Origin: Xestospongia bergquistia
Lineage: Eukaryota; Porifera; Demospongiae; Haplosclerida; Petrosiidae
Direction of reading: 5' to 3'
DNA length: 64,000 nucleotides
Assembly: GCA_963965975.1 (NCBI GenBank)
Contig: OZ014423.1
Span: 62,001-126,000, forward strand
How positions within the stretch are numbered: position 1 is the stretch's first letter; each line of letters starts with the position of its first letter. Of the stretch, positions 34,001 through 48,332 are shown one piece after another. A model generated the notes under the pieces. That model worked only from the letters and a program-made list of their open reading frames with translations. It had not been told where the DNA came from and did not search any database. Position numbers and translations under genes: made by a program.

Positions 34001-34939
34001 CAGTAATTGAACCACCTTCACTTTCACTTTCATTTCGTATCAATAACTCATTGACATGTATTCTATAGTCAAGAACTTAATAACTAGTTAATAACTAACA
34101 ATGTATAATATAGTAGGATATCAGAGAGAGTGTCATAACACTGAATGAATGAATCCAAATTGTCTCGTATAAATTCACCAGGTGCTTGTTGACTTTTGCT
34201 GACTTCAGTTTTTAAATTACCCAGTCCATGTCGTAGCTGACTGAATGAAGTACCACAATGATTCTCCAATAAATACATAACTGGATTAAAGTTTTCTGAT
34301 AACAAATTACCACTACCTGGAAATCAGATATCAATGATATATTAAAGAAAAATCATTGATATATTAAATGAGATATCAATGAGATATCAAATGAGATATT
34401 ATTTACCATTTGGACAAAGTTGACTGATACGTTCATCAGACATTCTTCTAGATGATCCACCTTTTTTAATTATTCCTAAAGGATCTAGGGCCAAAGTTGG
34501 TACAACAGAGTCTGAGGGAATAGTAGATCCTGTAAACTCATACTCCTCAAACACATTCCAATCTTCTTCAATCCAAGTATCACTTTCTTTAAGAGGGTTT
34601 ATCCCTTTATTAGAAAAGATAATGACAATATATTTAAATTAACTACATACGAGGACTTCCAGGGGAAGTTACTTCTATTCCAGTAAAATATACTGAACAT
34701 GATCCAATGCCCCCGCTAATTGAGGTAATAATGATACGACCACGCCCCACACCATGTCCGCTTTTACATACAATCTTACGGTCTGAGACCCATTCCATAC
34801 TTTCCATACACTCATGACCACATATTTTAATACTTGCTATATCAACAGCACTCAATCCCAAGTTTTCACCCCAAATTTTAACTGTGGTTCCTGGAGGTCC
34901 TTCACAAGGTGATACTCCGTTAACATGAGGTGGTTCCAT
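31088..34939 (-). CDS. EXOC2: Exocyst complex component 2 (Sec5)
   Basis: About 22 exons. The protein begins with the IPT/TIG domain that binds RalA in other animals ([23 protein letters not shown], residues 5-28; [10 protein letters not shown]...KIVCKSG). The rest is the helical-rod exocyst subunit: [19 protein letters not shown] near 34250, the vesicle-tethering [22 protein letters not shown] segment near 33100, and a C-terminal region with [18 protein letters not shown]. It ends FKPPDHQLK at 31088. Sec5 tethers secretory vesicles to the plasma membrane as part of the octameric exocyst. Start codon at 34939, before the IPT domain. Head-to-head with UNG, 228 bp apart. Confidence 0.93.
32211..32229. 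repeat. Dispersed dyad family B (example copy)
   Basis: TGATGTCATTATGACATCA: two TGAYRTCA octamers separated by TTA or TAA, again 19 bp. Seven further copies are listed in the findings. The octamer is near the CRE/AP-1 palindrome. Confidence 0.7.
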
Positions 34940-35167
34940 AATGTAAAACTGCTTATATATGGAGAAGACTGACAGCTACTGGAATGACCGGATATCATCG
35001 GAAGTAATAACAATTTTGGGTGGAGTTCAGACAAAATAATCCAGATGTTCATTTGGCTACACGTGTTTAGGAAGTACGGACAGAAACGGAAACATTCTGA
35101 ATTTTTTGTAGAAATGTAATAGGCGATTAAAACGCTGCTCCGTATACTAATATCTAGCACTTCAATC

Positions 35168-36458
35168 ATGCCTCCAAAAAGGAAAGTAGCAAAGAAACCT
35201 ACTGATTCTAAAGAAATATCAACATTTTTCAAACCTGACACCTCCAAAAGTGCAGCAGGTCGTAAAAGGTAAGACTTGTCAAAATGACTCCTTTGATGAC
35301 TATTTTTCAGGGAAGCTTCAGATCAACCAGCTATTGCTCCTAATGAAGACTGTCCCCCTCCATCTAAACGACAAGCAGATATTACATCAGATCAACAAAA
35401 AATAATTGAACAAAAGAAGTTAAGTGCAGAGGCTAAATTATGGGCTAAAAAATTAGGTGCTGGTGAGATAGGTGAGTCATGGATGATCATTCTGTCAGTG
35501 GAGTTCAAGAAACCTTACTTTACTACAGTATGTTCTAGTTTAATATGATCATTTGTATGTGTATCTAGTTAAGTGAATTTATACAAAAGGAAAGAGAAGG
35601 AGGGACAGTCTATCCTCCAGGTGGGTTTGGTCAATTATTGGACATGTTTAAGTAATGTTCTTATTTAGCAACTGATGTCTTTTCGTGGACCACAACATGT
35701 GCTCTAGAAAATATAAAAGTAGTTATTGTGGGTCAAGATCCTTATCATGGTCCTAATCAAGCTCATGGTAGGTCATGTGATAGTCATGTGACTGCTATGT
35801 AATTGATTTATTAGGATTATGCTTTAGTGTTTGTGTGGGTGTCCAACCTCCTCCGAGGTAAGTATGTGATGTCATTATGATGTCATCATTACTTCTAGTA
35901 TAGTTTAGTTAATATTTTTAAAGAACTTCAGAACAGTATTGAAGGATTTAAAATACCTGACCATGGTTACTTAATGGGATGGGCTAAGCAAGGTATAGAT
36001 TTATGATATTAATAACATTATGTTATAAATTACAGGGGTTCTCCTCCTTAATGCATGTCTAACAGTGAGAGCCAAGCAACCTAAATCTCATGCTGGCAAG
36101 GTAAAGATAATATTGTTATAATATTTTAATGTGATGTATTAGTAGGGATGGGAGAAGTTAACTGATGCTGTTATAAATTGGATCAATATTCATTTATCTG
36201 GTATTATCTTCTTGTTATGGGGAGCTGATGCTCAGAAGAAAGGTGCTGTCATAAACCAAGTGAGTAAAATTATTATTCTTTGATATTAATATTATGAATA
36301 TATAGTCACGACATCATGTTCTTAAGACAGTCCATCCTTCACCATTATCAGCTAATAGAGGATTTTTTGGATGTAATCACTTCTTTAAAACTAATGAATT
36401 ATTAAAACAAGAAGGAAAAGACCCTATTGATTGGGACTGGTTACCTAAGTCTGTTTAA
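35168..36458 (+). CDS. UNG: Uracil-DNA glycosylase
   Basis: About seven exons, roughly 300 residues. The N-terminus is basic and contains KEISTFFKP, similar to the PCNA-binding start of nuclear UNG, then a Lys/Pro-rich linker and the [16 protein letters not shown] entry to the fold. The catalytic water-activating loop [11 protein letters not shown] (about 35720-35755) and the Leu loop [17 protein letters not shown] (about 36325-36380) with the catalytic His are intact, as is [14 protein letters not shown] removes uracil from DNA to start base-excision repair. The ATG at 35168 is followed by MPPKRK, fitting nuclear import; a mitochondrial form was not looked for. Confidence 0.96.
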
Positions 36459-36613
36459 ATATAACTCATTGTTAGTATTTTTATTATATTTTATTATATT
36501 ATTATAAACTATATTTATCCTTTGCATTTAAGATGTCATGAATAAAATGTAAGAAGTATGTAAAAAAACTAAAGGACAAAGTTTAATTAATTAGTCATGT
36601 GATAGTCATGTGA

Positions 36614-38448
36614 TCAAATATCAGTTTCCAAATGCTGATATTCCATTAACTGAAACAACAATCACATCATTATGACATCATGAAAACTACTTACATTAGC
36701 CTTAGGTTTAAGGGGTGTGGCATAAATGTGAAGAGTGTCCTTGTCTGATGTCTATTATCAATTATAACAATAATATTATTAATTATAGGAGTATACCACT
36801 CACAAGTTGTTTTTTAAATAAAGGTCTCATTGGAGTCTTGATTTGATGGGATCCAACACCCTATATATATACACATTATATATTGAGTTATAATCATTGG
36901 TTGTCTTACTTTACTCAAATGGACTTTAGGAGTACTTTTATTCTCCTATTAAAGGATCAAATTATAATATGATGTGATAATAATTATAATTCACCTTTAA
37001 TTTTTTATTGCTCATTTTAACATATGGTGGAGGAGTACCCGCCATTTTAGAACCAGACTCAAACTATATCTCATAATATTTTAGTGTATAGAGAGACACT
37101 AAATACCTTCTTTAGAAAATATTGTTTTTGAGGTCCTTCTGGCATCTTCTTGACATGTTCATAAAGTGAGGCAAGTTCAGCTACAGCATTATCACGACCT
37201 TCATCATGATAATTAGTAGGGGTACATGTACGTTTACATGCACTAGAATAAACTGGTATATCATCCTAAGAATTAATAAAATATATTATAAATAAAGTTA
37301 GTCTTACGTCACATTGAGATGATCCTTTCCTCTTAATGTATTGCTCGGCTACAAGTCTCACTTCAGTTGGTATCTATAATTATATCAGTAACAAGATGAC
37401 ATTCTAATCTCATTACCTCAAATATCTCTACATTGTGGGAGATCATATGTTGTAAGAGAGAGACTACTAGAGGTATTAATTCTGGCTCAATATCATCCTA
37501 CATCAATAATATAATAGTAATTATATTATTAATATTAGTACATACATTGTTTGTGTCAAAGAATAAAGTTGGACCAAATATCACAGCCAAGTTATAAGCA
37601 TTCATACGACTCTCTTCAGTATGAGATATAATTGATAAAAGATGGAGAAGATGGGACAACACTGTATGATGTGATGGCGGTAATAGCAACATTAACAGCT
37701 GCAGACAAAGCGTCCTTGTAGTATCAGATGATATCGCTATGGCAACACAATAACACCAGTACCAGTATATAACATACTTACCTGAGGCTTGTTTATAAGC
37801 TTCCATGTGGCGTCGTAACATCAATGGTTCAGGTAAGTCTTTGAAATAAGACTTTAAAACTGACGCATAATCAGCTGCCATATAATTCTTGTTAGCTATA
37901 ACAGAATCAAAGGGTTGTGCCCCTAAATTATGAATTAATTGCTCTACTCTTGAGTGACTTCCTGGTTTACGAAATACACCTTCTTCATAAGCAAAATTTT
38001 CCATATGACTCATAAATTGAAGTAGTACAATTTGACTGTCTGTATCAATGGATGTCCCAAACGTCAATGTAGGAAATGACGCTATATCAAAGACAATAAT
38101 AATATTTAATACAAGAACAATAGTTACTTGTTGTAGTATCATGATGATGATCAGTGTCATCAAACTTGAGTCGATGTGACAAAGCTTTCAATTTATTAGC
38201 AATATTTCTGTAATATAATGATCATTAGTAATAATATGTCGGACATACTTTGCTACATTGCTACCACTGCTCTCTTCATGAGGCACATCTTCCTCTCCCA
38301 GTAATATCTCGAGTTTATTGTCAGAAAGATCTAAAATTCGAGACAAACTACTGCAGCAAATTTCTCTGAGAGCTTCTCTGCCAAGATCTGACTCTAATTC
38401 GCCACTAGCTCCGCTACTCAATGAATTAAAACTAATATCAACCTCCAT
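36614..38448 (-). CDS. RhoGAP-domain protein (ARHGAP19-like)
   Basis: About eight exons. The first exon codes an acidic N-terminus (MEVDISFNSLSSG). The RhoGAP domain runs from TLTFGTSID (38070) to NAYNLAVIFGPTLFFDTN (37560). It has the arginine-finger segment EEGVFRKPG, the YAADYASVLKSYFKDLPEPL-type helix and the MNAYNLAVIFGP signature, so it should be catalytically competent. The C-terminal tail is Lys/Pro-rich, unconserved and ends YQHLETDI. RhoGAPs turn off Rho-family GTPases. The order and size are closest to ARHGAP19, but ARHGAP11 or a sponge-specific branch is possible. The stop abuts a dispersed dyad motif at 36595-36613. Confidence 0.75.
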
Positions 38449-38558
38449 TATGACAGTTAATTTTCAAACAAAACCGCCTGTTATATAAATAAATATACAA
38501 GTTAATATACGGAAATATCCAGAGGATGTGTGGCTACTGTTATAACACGTGTTATCAA

Positions 38559-41500
38559 TTAGTCTATTGTTAGTAGAGTGAGATGAGGTAGTCCATATAC
38601 CACACTATTAAAGAGGTTACGAGACTTTGTCATAAGGGGTGTGGTCAACTCATTATCAGTTGTAGATGTTGCAATTATCTCCGACCAATGGAGTTGTCCG
38701 GTGGTGGTTGTTTTTGATAATAAATCTATTATAATTATTATATTCATTAATTATAGGGGTATACACAGATGTACCTGTTAGAAGGGTCTTCAACTCTGAG
38801 ACACCATTCTCACTAGATACATACCATTGATGACTCCATATACTATTGACTCCAATTAATGATAATAATATAACTGATGTCAGGGGCTGCTCTAAATATA
38901 ACTCTTTTAAACTAAAAATATTGAAATCACAATGACATCATTCATGGGATTACATACCTCTTTTCAGTATCTAATTTCGTTTGTGTATGATAACTTTGAG
39001 GAGAGGTCAATAAATCCATTATTATAGCAAGACCACACCCATCTATAATAAAATTTCAAGTAATAAAGTGAACTAAATAGAACTCACTAGTTAGACTAAG
39101 TGGTGCTATACATTGAGGAGTGACATGAGCTAACCATCTCTCTGATGTCAGTATCAATAGTCCAGTACTAGATTGGAGTTGAGGTGACCATTCACTGCAA
39201 CTAAAGAGCTCACAAATATACTAGTAGACAATAATACAGTTGTGTACCTTAGGACATGTTCTGTTCCTGAGAGACCACTCCATTTTCCAGTGATTTTTGG
39301 GAATGTTTGTATCACAGATTTGATATTATCACTTACAGTAGTGTTATTAAAATTACAATATAAATCATTTCTAGGATCAAGAATATCTGAACAAAAAATA
39401 AATGTAATTATTAAAATATTTAGCGTACATTTGAAGCCAGTGGTATTGATAAGCAAAGAAGAGGGTTGTGGTTGATATTTCTCTGTTGTCTTCTTCTTGT
39501 CTTCCTCTAAAAATATTAAAAAATATATTAGCGAGTCAGACCTATGTTGGCCTGTTGGTCTAGTGGTATGATTCTCGCTTCGGGTGCGAGAGGTCCCGGG
39601 TTCGACTCCCGGACAGGCCCTTTTTTTTATTTTGCTTACCTTCCTCTGTTGTAGACATATTCTTCAGCCGATGATGTAATAATTGTAGAGAAAAATCTCT
39701 GGACAAACTTTTAATATTCTTTTTGTGCAAACAAGAAAGAGCTTCCAGTGGTAGTTCCGCTAACTCAGTGTCAATTAGTAAAACAATAGTGAGTTCCTTG
39801 TCTTGATCTTCTTCTCTAAGATGTCCAAGATATATAAAATATTTATAGCATAACCACTTACTGTAGAGCAGTTGAGAATACGTTAATACTGTCAGAAAGA
39901 TATGCTTCTAGACCAACAACTATTCCTTCAAATTGATTCTGTAGCATATCTTCAGTATAATCACTCTATTATAATGTCAATAACACTCTGGATATAACAG
40001 GATATACCTTCTTTTGTCTGTTAAATACAGCAACATCACTTTTATATTGTCTCATTAACTTCTGAAGATCTTTCAGATCACTAGATGACACTGAACATTG
40101 ACTGACTACTGGAGATAAAGGAACTAAACAAGTATAAAATGACAATAAAGAACAATATGATAATACCATATTCCAAAGGAGGCTGGCCTTTCTTTGGAGC
40201 TGGTGGTGGAGGTTGAGCTGGTATAAGATATCCAGTATATAGTAAAGATCTATGCAAAGAGAGTGTGTATACAAGAATATATATATATCACTTACTGATC
40301 TTGTGAATGTTGAAGGAGAAAGAAACGGACATCAGCATGAAATGATTTCATAAATTCTAAATGTTTACAATCTACATAAAGTCTTCTCCAAGACTCATAA
40401 TGTTGGTCTAAAAAGAGAGTATTAGCTTGATATGTTGGATTAGTTTGCTGTCGTAGACTGTCTTGTTGACGTAAGAGAGAACTTAACTGACAGTTATCAC
40501 TAAGACATTGAGACAGAACATGTCGGAAGGTTTGAGACATCACACAACTCTATAATAGACCATTATAAAATATAGTGTCTGTTATATATAATAATATTAC
40601 TTGATATAAAGCTAAATATGATGAACAGAGGACAGGATCATAGCGTCCTGTTATATTTACTAGTTCTAAGGCAGCAGTCTGGACACTTGTCTAAAGAGAG
40701 GTAGTGTTACATATATTATACTAATTATAGTTATGATGATCTTACTAAATTTTGAAGTGATAGTCCAACAGATACAGCACTAACTAATACTTCAACAGTT
40801 TGTGTGAGACAACCAATAGCTCTAATTTCATTGACCTATTCTGTTATAGAACAACACAACATTTAATAATAACTTACCTGAGCTGTAACAGCCTCTTCCT
40901 TTCTCATAACAGTTGATAATATACTATAGTTTACACACTCTGTGTCCTTTGAAGAGAGAGAAGTCAACCATTGTTGACTTGGATCTGGACTTATACTGGT
41001 TGATATCTGATGTAACAAACATCCCAATAGTGATAGACACTATATCATATATTATCAATACATTTATAATACAATGATATAATGTTTACTTGACATTGTA
41101 AATCAGGATCATTGATACTCAAGTGATATGTAGTTGATAATAATGCTACACTCTCATCTCCTGCTAATCTATAACATCACATAATTATTTATGTTTCCAT
41201 GGCAACAACATACTCGCTAATGTCATTCCATTGTTGATCAAGTTCACTAAGTACAGGGGACCCGTGTACATAGTCATCTATTACCTAATAAGTCATGTGA
41301 CAATCACATAATCTCCATGTGTATCAATAACCTTTTCAATGCTACTTTTTTTCTGAAAGACTTCCATTTTTCTCTTCTTCATATCTACAGTCTCTCTCAA
41401 AATTTTTAGCAATAGTTTTGCTAAAACAAGCTGAGCTTGCACTAAAACTCGTTGTACTGGTAAGACCACATCCTGTATTATTAATATCATAATGATGTCA

Positions 41501-44500
41501 TAATGACATCATTTTACCTGGCTAGGTTGAGACAATCTAATAGCATTCTGGTACTGCATTTGTATCAGTCTCACAGCATGTCTAGACCAGACGATACAAT
41601 TTATTAGTCTTTGACGATAGTCTACTTCACCACAGTTATTCCTAATATAACATAATATATCATTATCATAATAGAACAGTTTACACACCTTAATATGCTA
41701 TAGTGTTCTGTTAGAGAAAGGAGAATGTTAGCGGCATCACTGATATGGCCATCACTTTCTAATATCTTCACAGCTGATATAACTTTCTACAATAAAAGAT
41801 TACTTCATATCATTAAAGTAGATAGTAGTACTTCAATTGATGTCTGTTGACATGTCTCAAGTAACCTATAATACATCAATAATATTAAGTGAGTGTAATA
41901 TGACATTACCTTGCAGTAAGGACTGCAATCAGTATATGTCCATGTTGTAGAGTAGGTCTTCTCTCTATAACAGATTGTACAGTATCTAGAGCTTTCTTCA
42001 GTAACAGTTCACATTGTTCAGAACTGTCTAATACTTGACAGAAATATTGTACTATTGTCAGCCACACTTCATAATTATTGGGTAACTTCTAATAAGTAAT
42101 AAAAATAATAATCATTAACTGGCTCTATTTTAAAAGATAGTACCTCAGCTTGTTTTAAAAGCTCAATAGCTTTATCATAGTTCTTTTCAAATATTGACAA
42201 TTTAATTTCACACAATAATATTTTAGCTAATGTTTGTTCATCATTAAAGGTCTATTACATTATTATAAATATAATGACAGGGGTATCTCTTTCAACTCAC
42301 TTCACAAGGTAACTTTGCTTCATAAAGTAGCTCCTTTGCAGATTGATACAGACCCTATTAATTATTGTTATAATTAATAACAGTACAAGATACTACACTT
42401 ACTTGTGAGAACAATATGTGTGCTATTTTTACCCAAACTTGCCAAATAAATACTTCATTATAAACAACAAAACTTTCAACATTAAAGTGACCTCTCTTTT
42501 GCATCACATAGCTATGGACGCTATGATAACAAGAGAGTAAAAACCCCTTCATTATTTGTTAATTAACCTTGCAATATCTTCTGGTCTAAGGTAAACATCA
42601 TTGTCATTTTTATAGGCCAGTTTTAACTCTTGACACAGGACACTTAATCTAACACAAAATACACTTAACATTCACAGCTCATTTAATTTACCTTAATTGA
42701 ACTAATAATTGAGTGACTTTACTCTTTATAATGTATTGTGCTATTAAAAGTTGTAATTGTAACACAGGCAGTGCCAAGAGATGTAGATAATGAGAATAAA
42801 GAGAGTTTACTAATATTTCCAAGAAATGGAATGTCAGCAACTAATTAAAATAATTAAAGTTAATAATAGGGGTAAATATTGATCATACTGGTTTCAATAT
42901 TGTCTGAGAAGAAGGTATAGCTGTGTTTTCTTCATCTTGAGTTATTAACTTAATATGCTAAATTATTATTATTAATATTATATCATATATACTACTATAC
43001 TGTACTTCATCAGTTAGTGATAAAGCTGACCACTCTTCTAATGAACTGGGGTAATCTCCTAATAACCCCTGTTAATAATAATCTTTAATTAAAACTATTT
43101 ATTATAGATGATACTCACTTTCCATATAAGGAGACAGTTACTAACTGCTTTAAGACTATATTCAGAAGAACATTGTCCAGTGGCTATCTCTGACATCATA
43201 ACATGTAAATGTAATAATCTATCTAATTGAGGGACACCCTCATCAGCTGAACATAGTTTCACTGCCCACTCTAAGTGATCTAAAACATCTTGAGATGGGT
43301 AACCATGGCGATGCAACCATTGAGCTAGTTCAATAATGTACTCTCCTTTTTGCCAATTATGTTCAGCAGACTACATTAAAGATCATTAGTATACATCCAT
43401 TAATGTTTAGTATACATCCATTAGCACATTAGTATGTATCCATTACTATTACAAATTACAATCTTACTTGCAGAAGTTCAATGGACTGCTGATAATACTG
43501 TAGCTGTTGAAGTCCATTACTACAGTTAATACCAGCTTTATACCACAATGTTGCAAGAACTTCAGGACTCTCTTCTTGAAAACGATTCATTTCTCCATCA
43601 ATAGTACCACCCAAATGAGTTTTAAATATTATTTTCTGTTCTGTTAAGCTCCTATTAATTATACTTCATGACATCACTAATTGATTCTCACTTACCGATG
43701 TAATGACTTGGGGCTTACCCACAGTGCTTTCTCAATAGCTTCAAGACCTTTTTCCCACTCACCCTATCATTAAAGTTAATTATACATGTGTATTTACGTG
43801 CAGTGATTACTTTATCACTGTAAACTTGAAATATAATACTATACATATCAGATATTAATTGAAGATCATTAGGTGTAATATCAGGAGTAGGTCCCTGTAA
43901 TAATAGGATCATGGTTAATGTTAATTGGTGGTATTTTTACTTCAGTTCTTCTTCCAGCTAAACTCATAACATGTGACAACATTTCCATATAAGGTAATTG
44001 AAGTAGTTCCCTATCTGTCAGTACATAACTAATACCAGCGTTCCATGCAAGACGACAACCTTGAATGACCTGGTCATAACTACCAGCTTGACAACCAAAC
44101 CTGTTGTCATGGTAACAGTCCATTCTCATTACAAACTTGTCTTACTTTGTACAACAAGTAAAATATTGCAATGCAGTCTTTATTGATGTAGTATGCTGTC
44201 CATATATACTAGCAGCTACTGACAATAGTAATAGACCATTTCTACAAATACATGTACATGTACAAATACTGTAAATTAGATAACTGACTTATCATTAACA
44301 ATATCTTTTAACTTCAGAGCTTGTTGACAACATGTATTAACCTGATAAACAAGATATATACACTGGTATTATATACAGGACTAACCAGTTGTGGACAATG
44401 TTGTTGACATATTCTGGCTAAGTGAGTATACAACTCAAGTTGAAGTACATTGTCTTGCTCCCAATCACATCTGTTTACCATATCTACCACCTACACAGAT

Positions 44501-46100
44501 AATGAAACATGTACATGTACACTTACCTCTTCAAGAGAGGGGGGATTAGGGAACTCATAGATGTGATTGTAACTACCCATTAGCTGATAAATATCTACTG
44601 ACACAATAGCTTTACAGTGATCAACATAGGAATCACCCTGTAATTATATGATAATTACATATTAATTATTTGTGATAATTACCTCAATTTCCAAAGATTT
44701 TATTGAAAGTGGTTGCTGTAAAAGTAATTTAGTCATTACCCATTCTCTCAGTAATTGTCGACGTAATGACAATGGTATCTTTATAAATTGTGATATAATA
44801 TGATCACATATCTATAGACAAAAATATTATATGTTATAAAAATGATTTATTAAAACTAACTTCAAGTGCTTCTTTTAGATCAGGACTAGCATCAGGATCA
44901 ATAATATTTCCTTCTTTCTTTTTTGGTTTAGCACTAGCTCGTCCTGTAATTATAAGGAGATAGAATTCATAGCAACATTTACTGACCTGTAGTCTTTTTG
45001 ATAGGATTCTCATCATTAGAGGGAAGTGACGAGGGTATCCATTGTTTAGTGAGACCTCTCACAAGTACAGTAGCTATTTGACAAAGCATTATGCTCTCTC
45101 TATAATAGAATTATAAAACTGTCTATACATTGTAAAACATACTGAGGGGAAGATCCTTTCATTAACTGATAAAACATTCTGAACTCTTTCGCTAATTGAC
45201 CAGTAGCCCCTTCAATTAGTGTATGATGATGGTAATTCCACATACACACAATAGAGTTATATACCAACCAATGTTCATGAATACTGCTACCTAACTCTGC
45301 TGATCTGAGCATACTCTGATGTGCATCAGTAGTTAAACTAGTAATCCAGTTACTATAACATATTTAATAAATATGATAAACCTGTCAAACCTGTCTTACC
45401 AGTATGTTGTCCAATGTTCTCCTATACAATATTCAGGAGCAAGACTCACTGATAATGGCGTAGCTGATTGACCTAGTTTGAGTCCTTCACATTCTAATGT
45501 AGTCACTAGACACTATGACAATATCCAGTATATATAATATTGTAATAGAGAGACTTATATTACCTCACTATATATAATGTGGATTTCTGCTAGTCTAACT
45601 AATAACAGTTTATCTTGACTAACTGGACATTGAGAGTACGGGAGAGATAGAAGGAGATTAGTACTAGACGAGTGTTCTGGTGTTAGAGATAATGATGAAC
45701 CACCCCCACCTCGTTTACGAGACTCCTTGTTACTCTTCTTCTGTGGAACTAAAGGTAATTATGAACACATAATGTTATATATAATGTGTTCTTACTTTGA
45801 TGTGTGGGTGTATATTGCCATCGTTGATCATCATATTGTATACAATATAAACAACACAATAAACAAATGTCCCATATCATTGACTTACGAGTTAGTTTAG
45901 CTAACTCTGACCACAACCAACATCTAAACAGACAAACAGATAAACATGGAAATAAATTATGAATAATTTACATACCTAACTTTATCATTTGTAGTCTCAG
46001 CAACATGTTTAGCAATAGTCTCTTTATAATGTTGTATTTTAGTACTCTTGTTAGCTAGCTCTTTCAATGTCATTTCTATTATAATAATGTAGTATAATTA

Positions 46101-46136
<36 letters not shown>

Positions 46137-48251
46137 CATTAATTATTATTAATACCTTCTACAGTTTGTGATGAGTTGTCAGTAAATGAAGTAATTAATA
46201 AATTAGAGAATTCTCTATCAGTTAGTAAGTCACCTACTGATATTAGTAGAGGTCTTCCACCCACACAAGATGATTTGATCTATAATAGATAAGATATACT
46301 GATATGAGTTTAATCTAATAGTACTTGTTCAATCAGTTGTGTTGCTTTATCAAGACAGTTCTCTGGTTCTTGATATAACTGATTTCTTAACTTGAGACAA
46401 TGTTCTAACCAATGTAACTGATCAGTATGCATTCCTTTATAGTCCAGTATCTGTGCCTATATAAGTATCATTAATTTATGCTCTAATTATAGGGGTTACC
46501 TCACTTGTTGAATATGATATAAAGCTGCACTCATATTATCTTGATCAGCAGTTATTTTAGCAAGTTCAAAATGTACATTCAATCTCAGACCATATAACAA
46601 ACTATATATTAATGTAATAGACCACACCCACTTAATAAAATCTACCTGTTGATTTGTTCTAGACTTTTACTGACAGAGGTCAAAGGTCGTAAAAGACCAT
46701 GTCGTAATGAAGGTTGTAGCAGAGGTAGTGAAATATTCCATAATGTCACACATACAAACTACAATATATTATATTGGTCACAATATAGATTGTTTACCTC
46801 AACGAGTGGTAACAATCCTTCTCGAACACATGTCATGAGAACATCCTCACAACTAATGATAGCATCTTGTCTTATCTATTATAATATATTATGTTAATGA
46901 TGTAAGTCAATAATAACCTGTATATCAGTTTGGGTATAATTTAAATTTGTTGTAATCAATTGAGCATTCAGTAAATGTTTCCTCAGAGACAATTCTAGCT
47001 CCTAATATAATTAGTAATAAATTATATAATGAAACTATTGAGATTACCTCATCTCTTTCATTTACTGACTCCAGACATTGTTTAGTAAGTTCATATAATG
47101 AACATTGGAGAGCTATTTCAGCTAATTCTATTAGTACAGGTCCAGCTAGATCTGATGAAAGAAGAGGAATAGTACTCTTTTTCCCACCACATTCTCCCTC
47201 AATAACTAATTGATATATTTTATTAAGCATTTGTTCAATATCTGAGAGAGGATGCTGCTTCAATTGACTAATGAGAATTAAATAATGTAATATCATAATT
47301 ATTATAATTAATATATTACCTCTTTATTTTCCATAACTTAGCAAAAACAAACAATTGTGGATTAGTTTTAAAGACTTTCTCCATCACTTTTATATCTATA
47401 GCACCTAATTCAACCTATCATTATATTAATACTAACAATATTATATCATATAATATGTACCAGTTGTTTGAATGTACTGATGTAAAGATTAGGGACATGT
47501 TTCTTAGAGAGTTGTAATGCTGATGTTGCAGTTTTGTTAGCATCTTCTCTTTGATGAGTGTCTATCTGTGCCTTTACTAGAACACTATTGTAGAATAAAA
47601 CACATTATTAATATATTAATTTATCTCACAGCAATAAAGTTAGTCTCCATTTAAAATCAGTCTCTTTTATATCTTCTAAACTCTTTACTACAAGTGTTAA
47701 TGTGTTAATGAAGTGATGATAATATCCAGGTTGTTGAAATGGTCGTAATATTCTCCATAATATAATAGATATATTGTAAACTAGAAAATAATAACTAAAA
47801 CAACAACATTTAATTATAATAATAAATATATCCGGTTACCATGGTGATTTCTTGGCTAAATTGAGTGCTTTAGTAAATGATCTGAGACAGTCTTGTAATT
47901 TGTCCTAATATATTAGTAATTATATATATAATGATAGGGTCTTCTTACTTCTTGACTCAAATCTTGAGGTGCAATGACTAGTCCTCGACAAATATAAGCT
48001 CTTATCAGAAATTGGTTTGTAGGTGGACTTAGAGATAAATATAATTCAATAGAATCATTAGCTATCTCTTTATGACCATCCTGTGTGTGTTGAGTTAAAA
48101 CAATAGAAAGAGAAGGGAATAGTATTACCTGGTGAGCTTTTTCAGCAAATAGCACTAAATGAGAGAGGTTGCTATCACCTTTTTTGTCGGGAGAAAAGTA
48201 TCCTTTCAAGGAAGAAAACTGATCATAAATTGACTGCATCCCCGAGGACAT
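38559..48251 (-). CDS. CFAP46: CFAP46-like ciliary central-apparatus TPR protein
   Basis: A very long gene (9.7 kb, over 40 small exons) on the minus strand. The bulk is helical-repeat sequence with many TPR-like segments. The C-terminal part (38560-40000) contains the CFAP46-type degenerate caspase/CHAT-like region: a VLLIDTELAELPLEALSC strand, SLSRDFSLQLLHHRL, and a YILDPRNDLYC segment. In Chlamydomonas CFAP46 is a C1d projection protein of the motile-cilium central pair. The start is the ATG at 48251, only 81 bp below the NOP14 stop codon. An X-box-like site lies 22 bp upstream. A tRNA gene is nested in an intron. Identification rests on the C-terminal region, overall length and TPR content. 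Confidence 0.75.
39549..39620 (+). tRNA. tRNA-Pro (anticodon CGG)
   Basis: A 72-base cloverleaf: acceptor GGCCTGT pairs with ACAGGCC, the D-arm follows, the anticodon stem CTCGC/GCGAG closes a loop TTCGGGT with anticodon CGG at positions 34-36, and the T-arm has GGTTCGACTCC (box B). The discriminator base is C. Eight T follow at 39621 as a Pol III terminator. No intron. It lies in an intron of CFAP46 on the opposite strand. Confidence 0.97.
43385..43455. repeat. Imperfect repeat in a CFAP46 intron
   Basis: Three imperfect units of about 23 bp built on ATTAGTATACATCCATTA. The TCCATT word also recurs in introns of FANCI (about 56545-56605) and the attractin gene (59888-60005). Confidence 0.6.
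46099..46136. repeat. (ATT)n microsatellite in a CFAP46 intron
   Basis: About twelve ATT units. A shorter one is in an attractin-gene intron at about 62905-62930. Confidence 0.9.
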
Positions 48252-48272
48252 TTTTAATCTTTCAGTTTCTTA

Positions 48273-48286
48273 GTTACCATGACAAC
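48273..48286. promoter_or_regulatory. X-box-like site upstream of CFAP46
   Basis: GTTACCATGACAAC lies 22 bp before the CFAP46 start codon. It is close to the RFX X-box (GTNRCC-N2-RGYAAC) that regulates ciliary genes across animals. Location before a ciliary gene makes function plausible, though near-identical words occur in introns. Confidence 0.5.
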
Positions 48287-48332
48287 ATGAGCAATGAATA
48301 ATGTTAGTAACTTATTATTAATTAATTAATTT

